NCBI GenBank assembly: GCA_009823395.1
Contig: CM020520.1
Coordinates: forward strand, 3,758,501 to 3,822,500
DNA: 64,000 nt
From: Thamnaconus septentrionalis
Lineage: Eukaryota > Chordata > Actinopteri > Tetraodontiformes > Monacanthidae
Reading direction: 5' to 3'
Position 1 is the stretch's first letter; every line of letters starts with the position of its first letter. The notes under the pieces were generated by a model. That model had not been told where the DNA came from. It was given only the letters and a program-made list of their open reading frames with translations, and did no database searches. Made by a program: the position numbers and the translations under genes. Positions 23,228 to 33,951 of the stretch are shown in pieces.

Positions 23228-23560
23228 CAGTCAAAAGTTTTGATGCACCTTTTCATGCAATTTTTTTTTTTTTTTATCTTTAAAACTTTCTGGACTGCAG
23301 ATAGATAGTGAGGACATCAAATATATGATATATATAAAATTATGCAGCAAAGAAAAACCTATTCAATTACTCTAAATATGCTTTTTTAATGAAAGATGGC
23401 TATTTTGAAGAATTTAAATCTAAAACGTGTTTGAGTTATTTTACACATGTATTGTTTCCTACATAATTCCATGTGTGTTCATATGAAATGTTGATGTCTT
23501 TAGTGAGAAACTGCAATGTCAATAGTCATGAGAATGAAAGAGAAGACATTAAATTCATAG
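23228..23560 (+). mobile_element. Tc1/mariner-like element, transposase deleted
   Basis: It starts with CAGTCAAAAGTTTTGATGCA, very close to the terminal repeat CAGTCAAAAGTTTGGACACA of a widespread fish Tc1 family. The left arm continues GAGGACATCAAATATATG and AAATTATGCAGCAAAG. The right arm carries the inverted counterparts TCCTACATAATTCCATGTG, TGTTCATATG and TTGATGTCTTTAGTGAG (about 23457-23507), plus GGCTATTTTGAAGAAT (23399-23414). The two long inverted arms meet near 23385 with no transposase between them, so this is a MITE-like internal-deletion derivative. The right terminus after 23530 is too decayed to place exactly. Confidence 0.75.
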
Positions 23561-23635
23561 AAAAAGGGAGCTAAATAAAACAAAAAAGGCAGGTGTGTGT
23601 GTCCTTGGCTGCAGTGGGAGGAGCCTGCAAACAAG

Positions 23636-23656
23636 CAGCAGCAGCAGCAGCAGCAG
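23636..23656. repeat. (CAG)7 microsatellite
   Basis: Seven CAG units, 76 bases after the end of the Tc1-like remnant. Confidence 0.95.
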
Positions 23657-24454
23657 GGTGGGGCCTGTGCAGCCTAACGAGAGCACTCAGGTCCAGGTGC
23701 TCCCCAGGTCCCAGGTGCTGCCAATTAATCCAAATCAAATCTGCCCTACAGGTTCCCTGCTGAAAGTAACCCCAGATTCACAAGGGACCATAACAACACC
23801 AAGGTCTGTACATTTTAACTACTTTGTTTGCACTCATGAACCTTGGCTGTGCTGGTGTTGTCTGCGTGTTTGAGAGACAGAGACAGAAACAGTAATGGTG
23901 CAAAAAAAGGTAAAACAAGTGCAAAGAGAAACAATCCAAAAAAAACACTTTGGGGCTGTGAGATGCTATGCAGGGGCTCTGCCTTGCACGGATGCATCAT
24001 TTTATTTTGCATTAAAATGGACTTTGCATTTAGGAGATTTAGGACACAAGCAGCTAAGGCTGAGATCCAAACACACATGACTGGGATGTTTGAAATGTAT
24101 TTTGAAATGATAATTGACTGCAGGTGGATGATCTAAAGCCGGTGATGTTGTAGCCGATTCTGTTGCCCCCAAATCCCGACCCTCTCCCGCAGATTAATTT
24201 CCCCCATCGTGTTGTCGTCCTCTGGCAGGAGTTTCTCTTTCCACCCGCTTAATTTGATGGAAGTGGTATTGAACGTCTTGTTAGCGGAGCGTTTTAATCG
24301 ATGCGAGCATCCTGGAAGCGTTGCAGCTTTTTTTTTTCACATTCAGCTAATAACGTTCCAATCGGGTTTTTATACTATCCACATTTATTTCTTGTGTCAG
24401 TGTTGCGCTGACAAATACTCGACAGAGATGCGATGAGAGACATGACGACCTCTA

Positions 24455-24471
24455 CTCTGCCCCCTGCGGGA
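24455..24471 (-). promoter_or_regulatory. CTCF-like motif
   Basis: The minus strand reads CCCGCAGGGGGCAG, agreeing with the vertebrate CTCF core CCASYAGRKGGCRS at 13 of 14 positions. Such single-site matches occur by chance, so occupancy is only a hypothesis. Confidence 0.35.
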
Positions 24472-25078
24472 AGTGAAAAAAAAAGGCCTAAACTTTGATT
24501 TTTCAGCAGAGGCACAGTCAGCTTGAAACACACTTGACACTCAGCCACTTTGCCAATTTGCCCTATTTTTTTTTTTTTTTTATGTAAGCGCTGGATATAA
24601 TAAAAATACCAGGCACCATTAGAAGCTCCTTCTCTAATTTGCAAATGTATGCTTGGAAAACGCCTGAGGAGGTTTTCCAGCCTAGTTGACGGCCACCTGA
24701 GAGTTTAATGATTTGATCTGGATGGAAAGGAAGTAGTAGTAGCAGAAGAAGAAAAATCGCCAGAAGCGGTGCAGCAGCCGCAAAGCTGCGCGCTGCAGTC
24801 GGAGTTATCCGAGGTCGTGTTTCTCCGCCCCCTTTCTATCGATACTCTGATCATAAAGCGATTTATATGCCAGCGTTGAGCCGCTCTGGACTGCGGCCTC
24901 GGCAGCAGGCTTGTTTTACTGCGGTTTTAAGGTAATTTTTGGATATACGGGCTCTGTGCCGACGGTGATGGGTCTATTGTGGCTGTTGTTTTATTTCAGC
25001 CCTGGAGACCTGAGACGCCTCGGGCTCCGTGCCTCAAAGGGGGAGCAGTAATTCAAGCCGTCGGCAGCCAGACACACA

Positions 25079-25086
<8 letters not shown>

Positions 25087-25164
<78 letters not shown>
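25087..25164. repeat. (AT)39 microsatellite
   Basis: Thirty-nine AT units preceded by a short A run. It is one of three AT tracts of 24 or more units in the window. Confidence 0.95.
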
Positions 25165-25172
<8 letters not shown>

Positions 25173-28100
25173 CCAGGAAAAAAAATCCCTAGAATTCCTT
25201 TCCGCCTCAGACAGGCAATTTATATGCACTGATTTTTTTTTTTCCCTGCCACTGTTTTTTTGTGCTTAGGTGTTTTAGTGTTACCCTGACCTCAAGTAAC
25301 CCTGACAAAATTCTATCACAGCTCTTTTGTTTGTCTGCTGTGTGCAAGAGAGCCAGTAGCTGAATGCTGCGTGGTAGAAATAGTCCATCGAGATCCTCTA
25401 ACTGATGCTAAACCTTCCCACCCAATCAACCAACCACCCAATCATCCTCCCTGTTTTGCTTTTTATTAACGTAGGGGCAGTGGTTGGTATCACTTGCTGT
25501 GATTTTTGTCCATCTTGACAGATTTAGTTCATTTTAAGCTGCACTGAAACACTTGTAATGTGTCTGCCCATGTGTTTACTGAACGGTTAAAGAAGTTAAA
25601 ACTTGACTGAAAAGCTTCTCTGTTCCTTCGTGTCTCTCCAGCATCAATCAATTGGATCACAATACGACTTGTGACACTGTGTTTGTGTGTGTGTTTTTTC
25701 TACAAAAGCTCAGTTATGGACTAATTAGAGGACTGGCTTTGGCTTCTTTATCCTTTTTGTTGCCTGCTGTCCTCGGATCTGTAAACAATCACCTTGTCTG
25801 ATAGACAGGCTTTTTTTTTGTTTGTTGTTTTTCCGCCTCTAATTCAGACGTAGCCTCGGGGAGAATCGGGCCGCAGGCTTGTTTTGACAACTCTGGTCGG
25901 GTTCAGAGGGAAGGCAATTAACCTCCCTTTTGTACTGGGTGGTCTGTCGGGATACTCTCACTGGCAGCCCCCCGGCTTGTGTGCTGCTAGTGTCGCAAAA
26001 TGAACGTCACATCTTGTCAGGTTTGTCCGGTGAGGTCGTTCAAGGCGGGAGGAATTTATCGGAAGGCTAGCGTGAAGTGTTTCTCTGTAGGCTGGCATGA
26101 CAACATACGGGTGTCAGAGTCCTTGAGGTGAACCGTACTAATCAAACTGGTGGCTGTAAACTCAGAATCCTGCAAGTCAAAAACCCGGGATGTCTTTTAG
26201 TCAGTGGTGCGAGGCTTCTGAAGGCATCCCACAGCGCCAAGAGGACGGATGAAGGGTTGGTGGCAGGAAGGAGGAGTGTGAGTGCGAGCTCTGAGAAGTG
26301 GCTCTTTGGTGATTATTTCTAATTCTGTGGCAGGAAACACCAACAGCCTGTGAACTTCAGGCAGTAAAAGGTCTGTGGGTGGTGATCTTTCTGCTGATAA
26401 TCTATGCATTAATGCATTAGGAGCCATTAAAACCCTCGAATCAAAAGTCGGATCCGTTTTCGAACCTCAGTTATCTCAAGTATTTACTCTTCCTTGCCTT
26501 GCACGGTGGCCAGATGATTAAAATCCTCCCCTCGTTACGTTTCTCCAGAGTCTATATATAGAGGGAGAAAAACGAGGGGGGGAGGGGGAAGGGGCGGCCT
26601 TCAGAGCAAGCCCTGCCACATCCATTCTAACCTTTCCCTGTCTGCAAAATTAAAGGTTTCGACTGAGTTAACTCTTCTACCCTCCGGTGAACTCCCGCAC
26701 AGATAGACTGGCATTAGAGACGCGCGCTTTCCCCTCATCTGTCATTTCAGCGCTGGCAGGGCGTTGCCGCGGCCGCTGCCCAAACACTGTGGTCGGGCCT
26801 ATCTCCCCTCCAGAATGCAAAGGAGCCAAAGTCCGCTCCCAGCTGCACTGGCCGGCCACCCGCTGAATAAGTATCTCAACATTCCTCAAGAAATCCCAAA
26901 GACGTGACTCCAGGGTCCGAAAATGATTCCAGATGACGGATTCAGAGGCCAAGAGGTGGAGGCAGAACCTGCTCAATGATACCACCAAATAACTTTTCCA
27001 CCTCCTGGATTTTTTACTTCTTCTTCCTTTACTGCACATTTATTTAACTTTAGCCGTCACATTGATTCAGCGAGTCGTCAGTGTGGAAGGCAGCTGATCC
27101 GGCTGGTGGAGGGCTGTAGTTTGACAGCCACTGGAAGGACAGCAGCTCTGTCAATCACCAGCAGCATCGGTGTGAGGAACCCCCCCCCGCAGGCGGCAGT
27201 GATTGATTCACAGGTCTATCTCATCTAAGACCTCCCAGTATTGTCGTCCTCCTGCGGCGCCGCCTTTTTCTTCTTCTTCTTTTTTTTAATAAATCACCGC
27301 CAATCCCTCAAAATTGTTTTCGGATAGCCAGCGACTGCTGAGGTGTGGGGTTGTTTGCCAGTACCCTGGAATAAGACGGAGCCTGGGGAAAGCCAGGAGG
27401 GAAATAAATAATCAGACCTCGGCCCAACGGTGGGACACACCGCAGGTGAATCAATGGCTCAATTAGAGCCTGTAGTCAGCCGTGAAAAAGCTCCGGCGCT
27501 GAGCTAAGAGGTGTAGAGGTCAGAGATGACACCTGCAAAGATGTTTGCGCCCTCAGATCTGTGGCGATGCCGCTCGTCGCGTCTCTTCTGCTAGAGTGGA
27601 GCTTTTGTTCCTAATGGCGCCATACGTCAATATGGACATAACTGTCAGCCACCCGTCGCCGCCGCCGGTGTTTCAGCGCTATTGCATCACGACGGGAAAA
27701 TACATCCCCGGCGTTTTTTGTTGCTTGCATATCCGAATGCGACGTGGCAGCGACTCGATTGGCTCTCCGGGCGAGAGCGGAGCTGCCGCAGATTTACACG
27801 GCCTCTTATTCCTGCAGAGATGGAGGAGGAGGGAAATCTTGGAAGACAACAGAGATGCAGGAATATATGTAAAAGAAAACAAAAAAAAAAACCCACACCA
27901 AAAACACGAGCTCACTCACTTTGCATAATGAGATTCCAAGTGAGGAAGTAGCGAGGAGCTTGTCAGGGACAGTGTTCAGACCACAGAGAGCGTTTACATC
28001 AGACTGAAGCACTTTGGTGAAGATTAAAGCAATTTGTGGCTCCGTTTAAGTCCTGCGCTGACTGAATTTGGCTTTTTTTTTCTTTTTTCTTTTGGTGTTT

Positions 28101-29743
28101 ACATATTTCTTACCCACAAAATAAAGGCCGCCTCGTGGCCTGCAGCAAAGACAGATTTCCGACGACTGCGTTCATTAAGCCGGTGTTGCTTTTGACTATT
28201 AGCGTGTAGTCGCACTGCATTACATTCTGTCAAATTGTGTTTGAGGCGCCTCGCATCTTTTTCATGTTAAAAATGTAGCTTGCATGCTGGCAGACTCGTT
28301 CCTGTCAGTGCAGTGGTTGCGTGGTCGGGGGTTGAAGAGGGGCCGTCGCTCACAATCCAGAAGTGTATTCGACAGACGGCAAACATTAGCGGCTCTCATC
28401 ACCATTAATCACCAGCGCGTCGCCTGTAATTACCCCGTTTAAACCGAGCGGTCCCATCCAAGCCATTAATGAAGGTTAATGCTCTCGGCTGTCACCGTTC
28501 GTCTGCCCATATAATGCCAACAACCGCTGTCTCCGTTAAGTATAGATATTAAGTCCCATGCTGGGCAGCGGCGCGCTGGGCAAACAGAGCCGCTGCTGCC
28601 TCCTCTGGAATGCATCGCAACCGAGCCAAAGTGAACCAGGCACAAGGCGACACGGTGCATTTTTTGCAACTTTGGCGCAAATTTAAAGCAAGTTGAATTT
28701 AGATTGACTTTACACAAGTTGTTGGGATTAGAAACGTGTCTTTTGGAAGCCAAGCAAGTAAAAACAGAGTTAGAAGCAACCATAAATGAGCACAAAATGA
28801 CTCAAGGTCGGATCATGTTCTCCTTCCACCGAGGCCTTTTTCTCTCCTAATGGGAGACCAATAGCGATGTTCCACTCCGGCAGTTGGAGTTAAGAGGTCG
28901 TGGAGGGTGTAACTGTCTCACACGGACTAGTAAACGTGCTCACAGCTACAATCTACCTTCTCTAAGGGGTCATTTGTTCAAATTCAAGGGGCAGTCTCAG
29001 CTATGAGGAGATGGAGGAGCAGTGTTTTCTTTTCTTTTTTTTCATTGCATTGGCAGACAGTTAAAACTCAAGAATAGTCGGAGGCTAGGTAGTGCTTGTG
29101 TCTCTGAGTGGATGCTCGTCGCTTAATTTTTTTTCAGCGACCAACCATGTCTGTATCATTCAGTGGCTGTTTGCATTTGAGCTTTTAAAAGGAGTAGAGA
29201 GGGTTTCACTCAGGAAAAGACATTTTTTTATTTTGGTCTTCCAGATAAAGAAGTGAATCGAGTGTGAAATGAAACCAGCAGTTTAATCTGCAATCACTGA
29301 ACAGCATTTTGCACAGAAAGATGAGCTGCTATCTGCAGATGCAGTTTATTTATTTTTGTGTGCTCATACATCCCTTCTGTAAGATGTTACTGTTTTTACT
29401 ATGTTTTGAATTGAGACAAACAGGCAGAAAGAGCAAACTGCATTTTCTTTTGCCACATTGTAAGAAAACGTCCAGTTCCTTGTTGACGGAAAAGCATGCC
29501 TTGACTGGAAACCACTTCCAGGCCTCTAAGTGGTGCACGGCCGGCCCGCCGGTCATTTCCTGCTTCCGTTATCTGCAACAAGTGAAGCGTTTGTCAACAG
29601 ACGCAGCCCGTCGCCCCGTCCGGGTGGCTGCAGGGGAAGATAAAACGGCCGGCTCGGCCCTTGTGACAGCTGGCAAGAATAGGGGAGTGGAGATTCTCTG
29701 TTTGATCTCTGAGGCGGGAGGATGCGGACTGCTGGCTGTAGTT

Positions 29744-29746
<3 letters not shown>

Positions 29747-29807
<61 letters not shown>
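29747..29807. repeat. (CA)30 microsatellite
   Basis: Thirty CA units, the longest AC-type tract of the window. Confidence 0.95.
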
Positions 29808-29811
<4 letters not shown>

Positions 29812-29843
29812 ATAAGAGGGGAGAGTGCCATCCTATTAAGCTG

Positions 29844-29874
29844 AACAAACAAACAAACAAACAAACAAACAAAC
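29844..29874. repeat. (AAAC)n microsatellite
   Basis: About seven and a half AAAC units, only 36 bases after the CA tract. The pair forms one compound unstable locus. Confidence 0.95.
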
Positions 29875-30996
29875 CGCGATGCCAACCTGAAGTCAGAAAA
29901 CTGCAGCTGTCTGTTTTCACAACATCCTCATGGGCTGCAATTAGGCTGCATTCACAGCCAATCACATTGAGCTGAAAGCAGACAACTTCTAGTCTGAGGC
30001 AATCAGCGACAAAGCTGATCTGGACTAAGATCCTGGCACCAAAAGCTGTCGCCAAGTTGTCCCTGAAAACACTGGGAACACAGAGCGAAGTGTTTACGTC
30101 AGATTTGGCCTCCTGGGAGCCTTGATTGGAGAGAAAATCTCATCTATTCATTCTCCAACACCTCCGTCCAGCCACCACAGTGATCACACAGCACCCTACT
30201 TAATCAAGTGCAATAATAGAATTCATACTCCATCCTCTTTCTTTTCATCCGTCCTCCCTAATGACAAATGCAAACAGGGGATTCAGCCTCTGCTCGTTGT
30301 TATTCAGAACATTATGAAAGCCGCGGTGCTAAGGCTTCTTTTTTTCTTTTAGAAGAAAAACAACGAACGCAGGTTTGTCATAAGCTTTCTAATAATCAAG
30401 GACAACCAGCAGCGATAAGCAGGATTTTGCTCGGGCAGGTGTGCATCTTTGTGTTCCAGGCGGCAGGCGGTAAATAAGGTGAGACGTGTCGAGTGGCTGC
30501 AACAGTGTCGAGCCCTCTTCCTGTTGCTGTTGCTCTCACGCCCACTCAGGCCCCACGTTTGAAAAAAGTAAATACTGAATAGAAACCGAAATGGTATAAC
30601 TGCGTGAGCTGGGGGTGAGGTTGTTTGTACTGGACAGACGCTTTTCTCGTTTTTCTTTTTTTGTCTTAATTAAATCAGCCTCAGCACGATGGAGATGGTG
30701 CTCGCACTCAAATGTCTGCGAGTCGCCATAAGGGGGAAGTAAAAAACAAAAAATGCCGCACCGCCCCGTAGATGCCTATTTCGCAGGTGTCGACTGAGTG
30801 GGAATATAATAAAAAAAGCCATCTGGAACACATTCTCGGCACGGCTCTATACGAAATGCATTTTCATACCGTCAAATTCTATATGTGTTCCGGGCCGTCT
30901 GCAGTCTTCTGCAATTTGTTGCAGTGAATTTGCCCGACATGACGCCGGGCTGCGTGACAAAGTCATCAGATTTTCTTTGACGTTATTTAAATGCAG

Positions 30997-31154
30997 TGAC
31001 CTCTGGAAGATCAATAGGAGAAATCTACTGACGAGGCCGTCACGGGCCTCTAATAGCCGTCATCAGTCATTTTGCACGGTCCCGACATGCGGTTTGTCTT
31101 CAGCGCTTGACTCTGTGAAGCTAATAGGCAGAAGATACTGGAGGCCAGTCGTGG
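30997..31154. repeat. Divergent duplicated 45-bp element
   Basis: The segment starting at 30997 (TGACCTCTGGAAGATCAATA then GGAGAAATCTACTGACGAGG) resembles the one starting at 31108 (TGACTCTGTGAAGCTAATAG then GCAGAAGATACTGGAGGCC), about 111 bases later. I align them with a few one- to two-base gaps. There is no third copy. Confidence 0.6.
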
Positions 31155-32362
31155 TTATCACGGTTTTCACACCAATTTTCAGACAACTGCGGGTGGATTT
31201 TCCATACCAGACTGTGTGGTTAGAAAAAAGAAAAGAAGCCCCAGGCCAAGTTTGAGGCATCTCATTATGGGATGGAGAGGAGAGCTTTTCACCTTTTTAA
31301 ATAAGACGCCTCTATCTTCAGCTGCAAGACGGTGGTTTTCATTGCAAGACGACTAACGCAGCAGACTTGAAGTTCAAAAAGGAGGCAGAGGTCTTTTTGA
31401 TTCACTTATACAGAATACTCACTTACCACTCCTGCGCTTACGTTTTACCTGCATGTGCTGAGTTTCATGTCCTTTTTGACGTTTTCGGCTGCAGCTGTGT
31501 GTGTTTGTTGCTCTGGTTTTCAATGGCAGCCTGCACCAGCTGGAGTTTTCTGTTCAGGCTTGGAAAGATCCGCAGGTGGGTTTTCAAAATGAACAACTGG
31601 GGCTTTAATCGCTGTTGCTAACCTGGTGGCAAGAGACTGATTTTCACGTTAATGTAGAAAATACATTGTGTGGATACTGTTTGTGGCAACAATCATCAGA
31701 GGTCACTGATTTGGATAAGACCAGAAATCACAAGTCTTTGGTTCGGCCATATTTGAGTGGTTTTTCCCCTCAGCGAGATTCACTGCAGCCGCAGACTGTA
31801 TAGATCATCTGGTGCAGCGCCTGCATTAAGTCCCAGCAGGCGCTGCAGCCGCTGGCCTCGTTGACAAATGAGATTTCTTTTGCGCTTGTTGTGAGTCGAG
31901 GTGGCCCGTAGAGTATGTCTTGCTCGTGCACGTGCCTACAGTGGCATGACGAATGGAGGCGCCTTTTAAAGAGCAGCAGCACAGATGGTCTCTCATCAAA
32001 GACTTGCAACGCCATCCTGCAGTCAGTAGTCACAGCCAACCTCCGATCAATGCCACAGCAGTTTTCTATTCATTTATTTACATATATACTGTATATATAT
32101 ATATATATCTAGAGATAGATGTGTATATTTTGCTTATCAGAGAGATTGCACTGCAAAGATGAGACACAAGGCTGCTGATACAGTTTCTAATTGAATGGCT
32201 GTTCTGAGTGGAAATGCTTCTAAACCTCTTTTTTATTATTATGTTAGAATAGAGGTGTTTTTATTTATTTATTTTAAAATAATTTATCTCTAAAATACAC
32301 ATCGTAAGCTTTCGTCAATTAAGAAACGCCTGCTCAGAACTGCGATACAGTGAATAGCATGT

Positions 32363-32365
32363 GTA

Positions 32366-32396
<31 letters not shown>
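32363..32396. repeat. (AT)n microsatellite
   Basis: TATATATG followed by about thirteen AT units. A smaller AT run occurs 270 bases earlier, at 32084-32109. Confidence 0.9.
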
Positions 32397-33265
32397 GTTT
32401 TCCTGAGTAAAGGAAATAGCATCGCGGGAGCTAAAAAAGGCAAAACAGTCCCGAGGTGTGGTTTGACTTTTAAAATAAGGTGTGTACATAGGCCGAGGTT
32501 ATTTGTGGCGCAGCCGGCAGAGAATAAAGCAACCGGTATGGCAATTTGTCTTCCTGAGAAATACCCATGGCCCGGGGTGTGAAGTATACGGCAGAGTGCT
32601 GAAGTGACAAACAACAATGGTATTTTGCTTTGTTCAGCACAAAAAACAGAAAGGCCCCTTGTTGCAGGAAACAAATTCATCTGTTTGGGAAGAGCTTGGC
32701 AGGAAGGCGTCTATTTGTCACAGAGAAGCTGGCGAGTGGTGAAGGAGTGAGTGAGCAGCAGCCTGGTCACCTCCCTCAAAGCTCTCACACAAGCCCGTGC
32801 ACATTTTTTAGTTTTTTTGTTTTGCAGAAATGGTAACAATCAAGGTGCGGTGCGCTATTGCTGAAACATGACCTTCCTGATTGTCGCTTTCACTCTCAGG
32901 CGTCGGCTGATAATCAGCTTCCAGCCACCAGACATAGACAAAAGACATAAACACCGACATTTAAAGTTTGCTCTGTTCTAAAATGTGCTGTTTTGCCTTT
33001 TCCAAGTAGCCGGAGAGCGGAAATACAATCTCAGTTTCTCTCTGTCCTCTGCCCAGTTGGAGTCATTTCTGGTCCTTAATCTGCGGAAATGGATCCTCAT
33101 TTCTGTTTTGCAGCTTAGCAGGAGGATTTTTCCCCCTCTTCCGCAGGCAAATTGTTGGTGGTAGCACGTGCACACACACATAAAACGATTAAAGCTCAGT
33201 CCCCGTGTTGCCCCAATTCAGATTTTCACCATTTTGCCCCACATTGCACCATCAATATCAAACCT

Positions 33266-33286
33266 TATCTATCTATCTATCTATCT
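33266..33286. repeat. (ATCT)5 microsatellite
   Basis: Five TATC/ATCT tetranucleotides. Confidence 0.9.
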
Positions 33287-33918
33287 GACTACTGCTTAAC
33301 TTCTGATTAAAGGCTTTTCAAAATGCCACTTGCACACACATGTCAGAAAAGGTAAGGACTCAAAAAATTTTATTCCTTTCAAATCCATCTCATGAAAGCC
33401 TTCACGCTCGTGTCTGAAAGGAAGTCGACTAAAGTGGCTCCAGGTTGTTATCAAAGCTAAAATCTTGCGACAGTTGTAGTAATCAGATTTTTGCCCAAAG
33501 CGGCTTCACAATCGATGCAAGATTAAAAAAAGGGGGGAATAAAAAGCAAGAAACGTCAGCCTGTGCTGTCAGCTGCTTTAACGTTCCAGAGAAAAGAAGA
33601 GAAAAGCTGTAATATTTCCCCATGTGGGCTGGAAGAAGCGTATGAAAGATACGAGAGCCGCGTCGAAACAGAAACTCTTCGGGGAGCGAACGACGGCGAC
33701 GCAGCTGCGAGGCATAAAGCATTGAAATGACTCTTCAAGCTGTAAGCAATCAGGAAGTTGTGCCGAGGAGTGCACAGGAAGTGGATTTAATACGATCAAT
33801 CTAGCATTATACTACGCCACCGCTGCTGCTCTGATGAATATGCAGCTGAACGCTGCTCTCGTCTCACAAGAGGGAGGCTGAAATTAACATTCAGAGAGTC
33901 TCGACTCAGCTGAAGAAG

Positions 33919-33951
33919 AGCAGCGGCGGCGGCGGCAGCAGCGGCGGCAGC
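33919..33951. repeat. GCN trinucleotide cluster
   Basis: Mixed CGG and CAG triplets. The antisense frame gives an alanine run, but its context has no recognisable protein. Confidence 0.85.

Larger units (their letters stand above)
23560..29746. other. Non-coding sequence, no gene recognised
   Basis: Unique DNA with a CAG run (23636-23656), a CTCF-like motif (24455-24471), an AT microsatellite (25087-25164) and a TATA-like palindrome followed by G-runs (26551-26594). A second CTCF-like string CCCGCAGGCGGCAG lies at 27186-27199, and a TAAT-rich block lies at 28403-28480. No exon is convincing. Confidence 0.55.

Noticed and set aside
22457..23308. 283-codon forward frame running into the Tc1-like repeat
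   Set aside because: Rich in Phe, Cys and Ser from T-rich DNA. Its end lies inside a transposon and microsatellite, so it is not gene-like.
29553..30055. Cysteine/valine-rich minus-strand frames over the CA tract
   Set aside because: They are direct translations of the (CA)30 microsatellite and the AAAC run.
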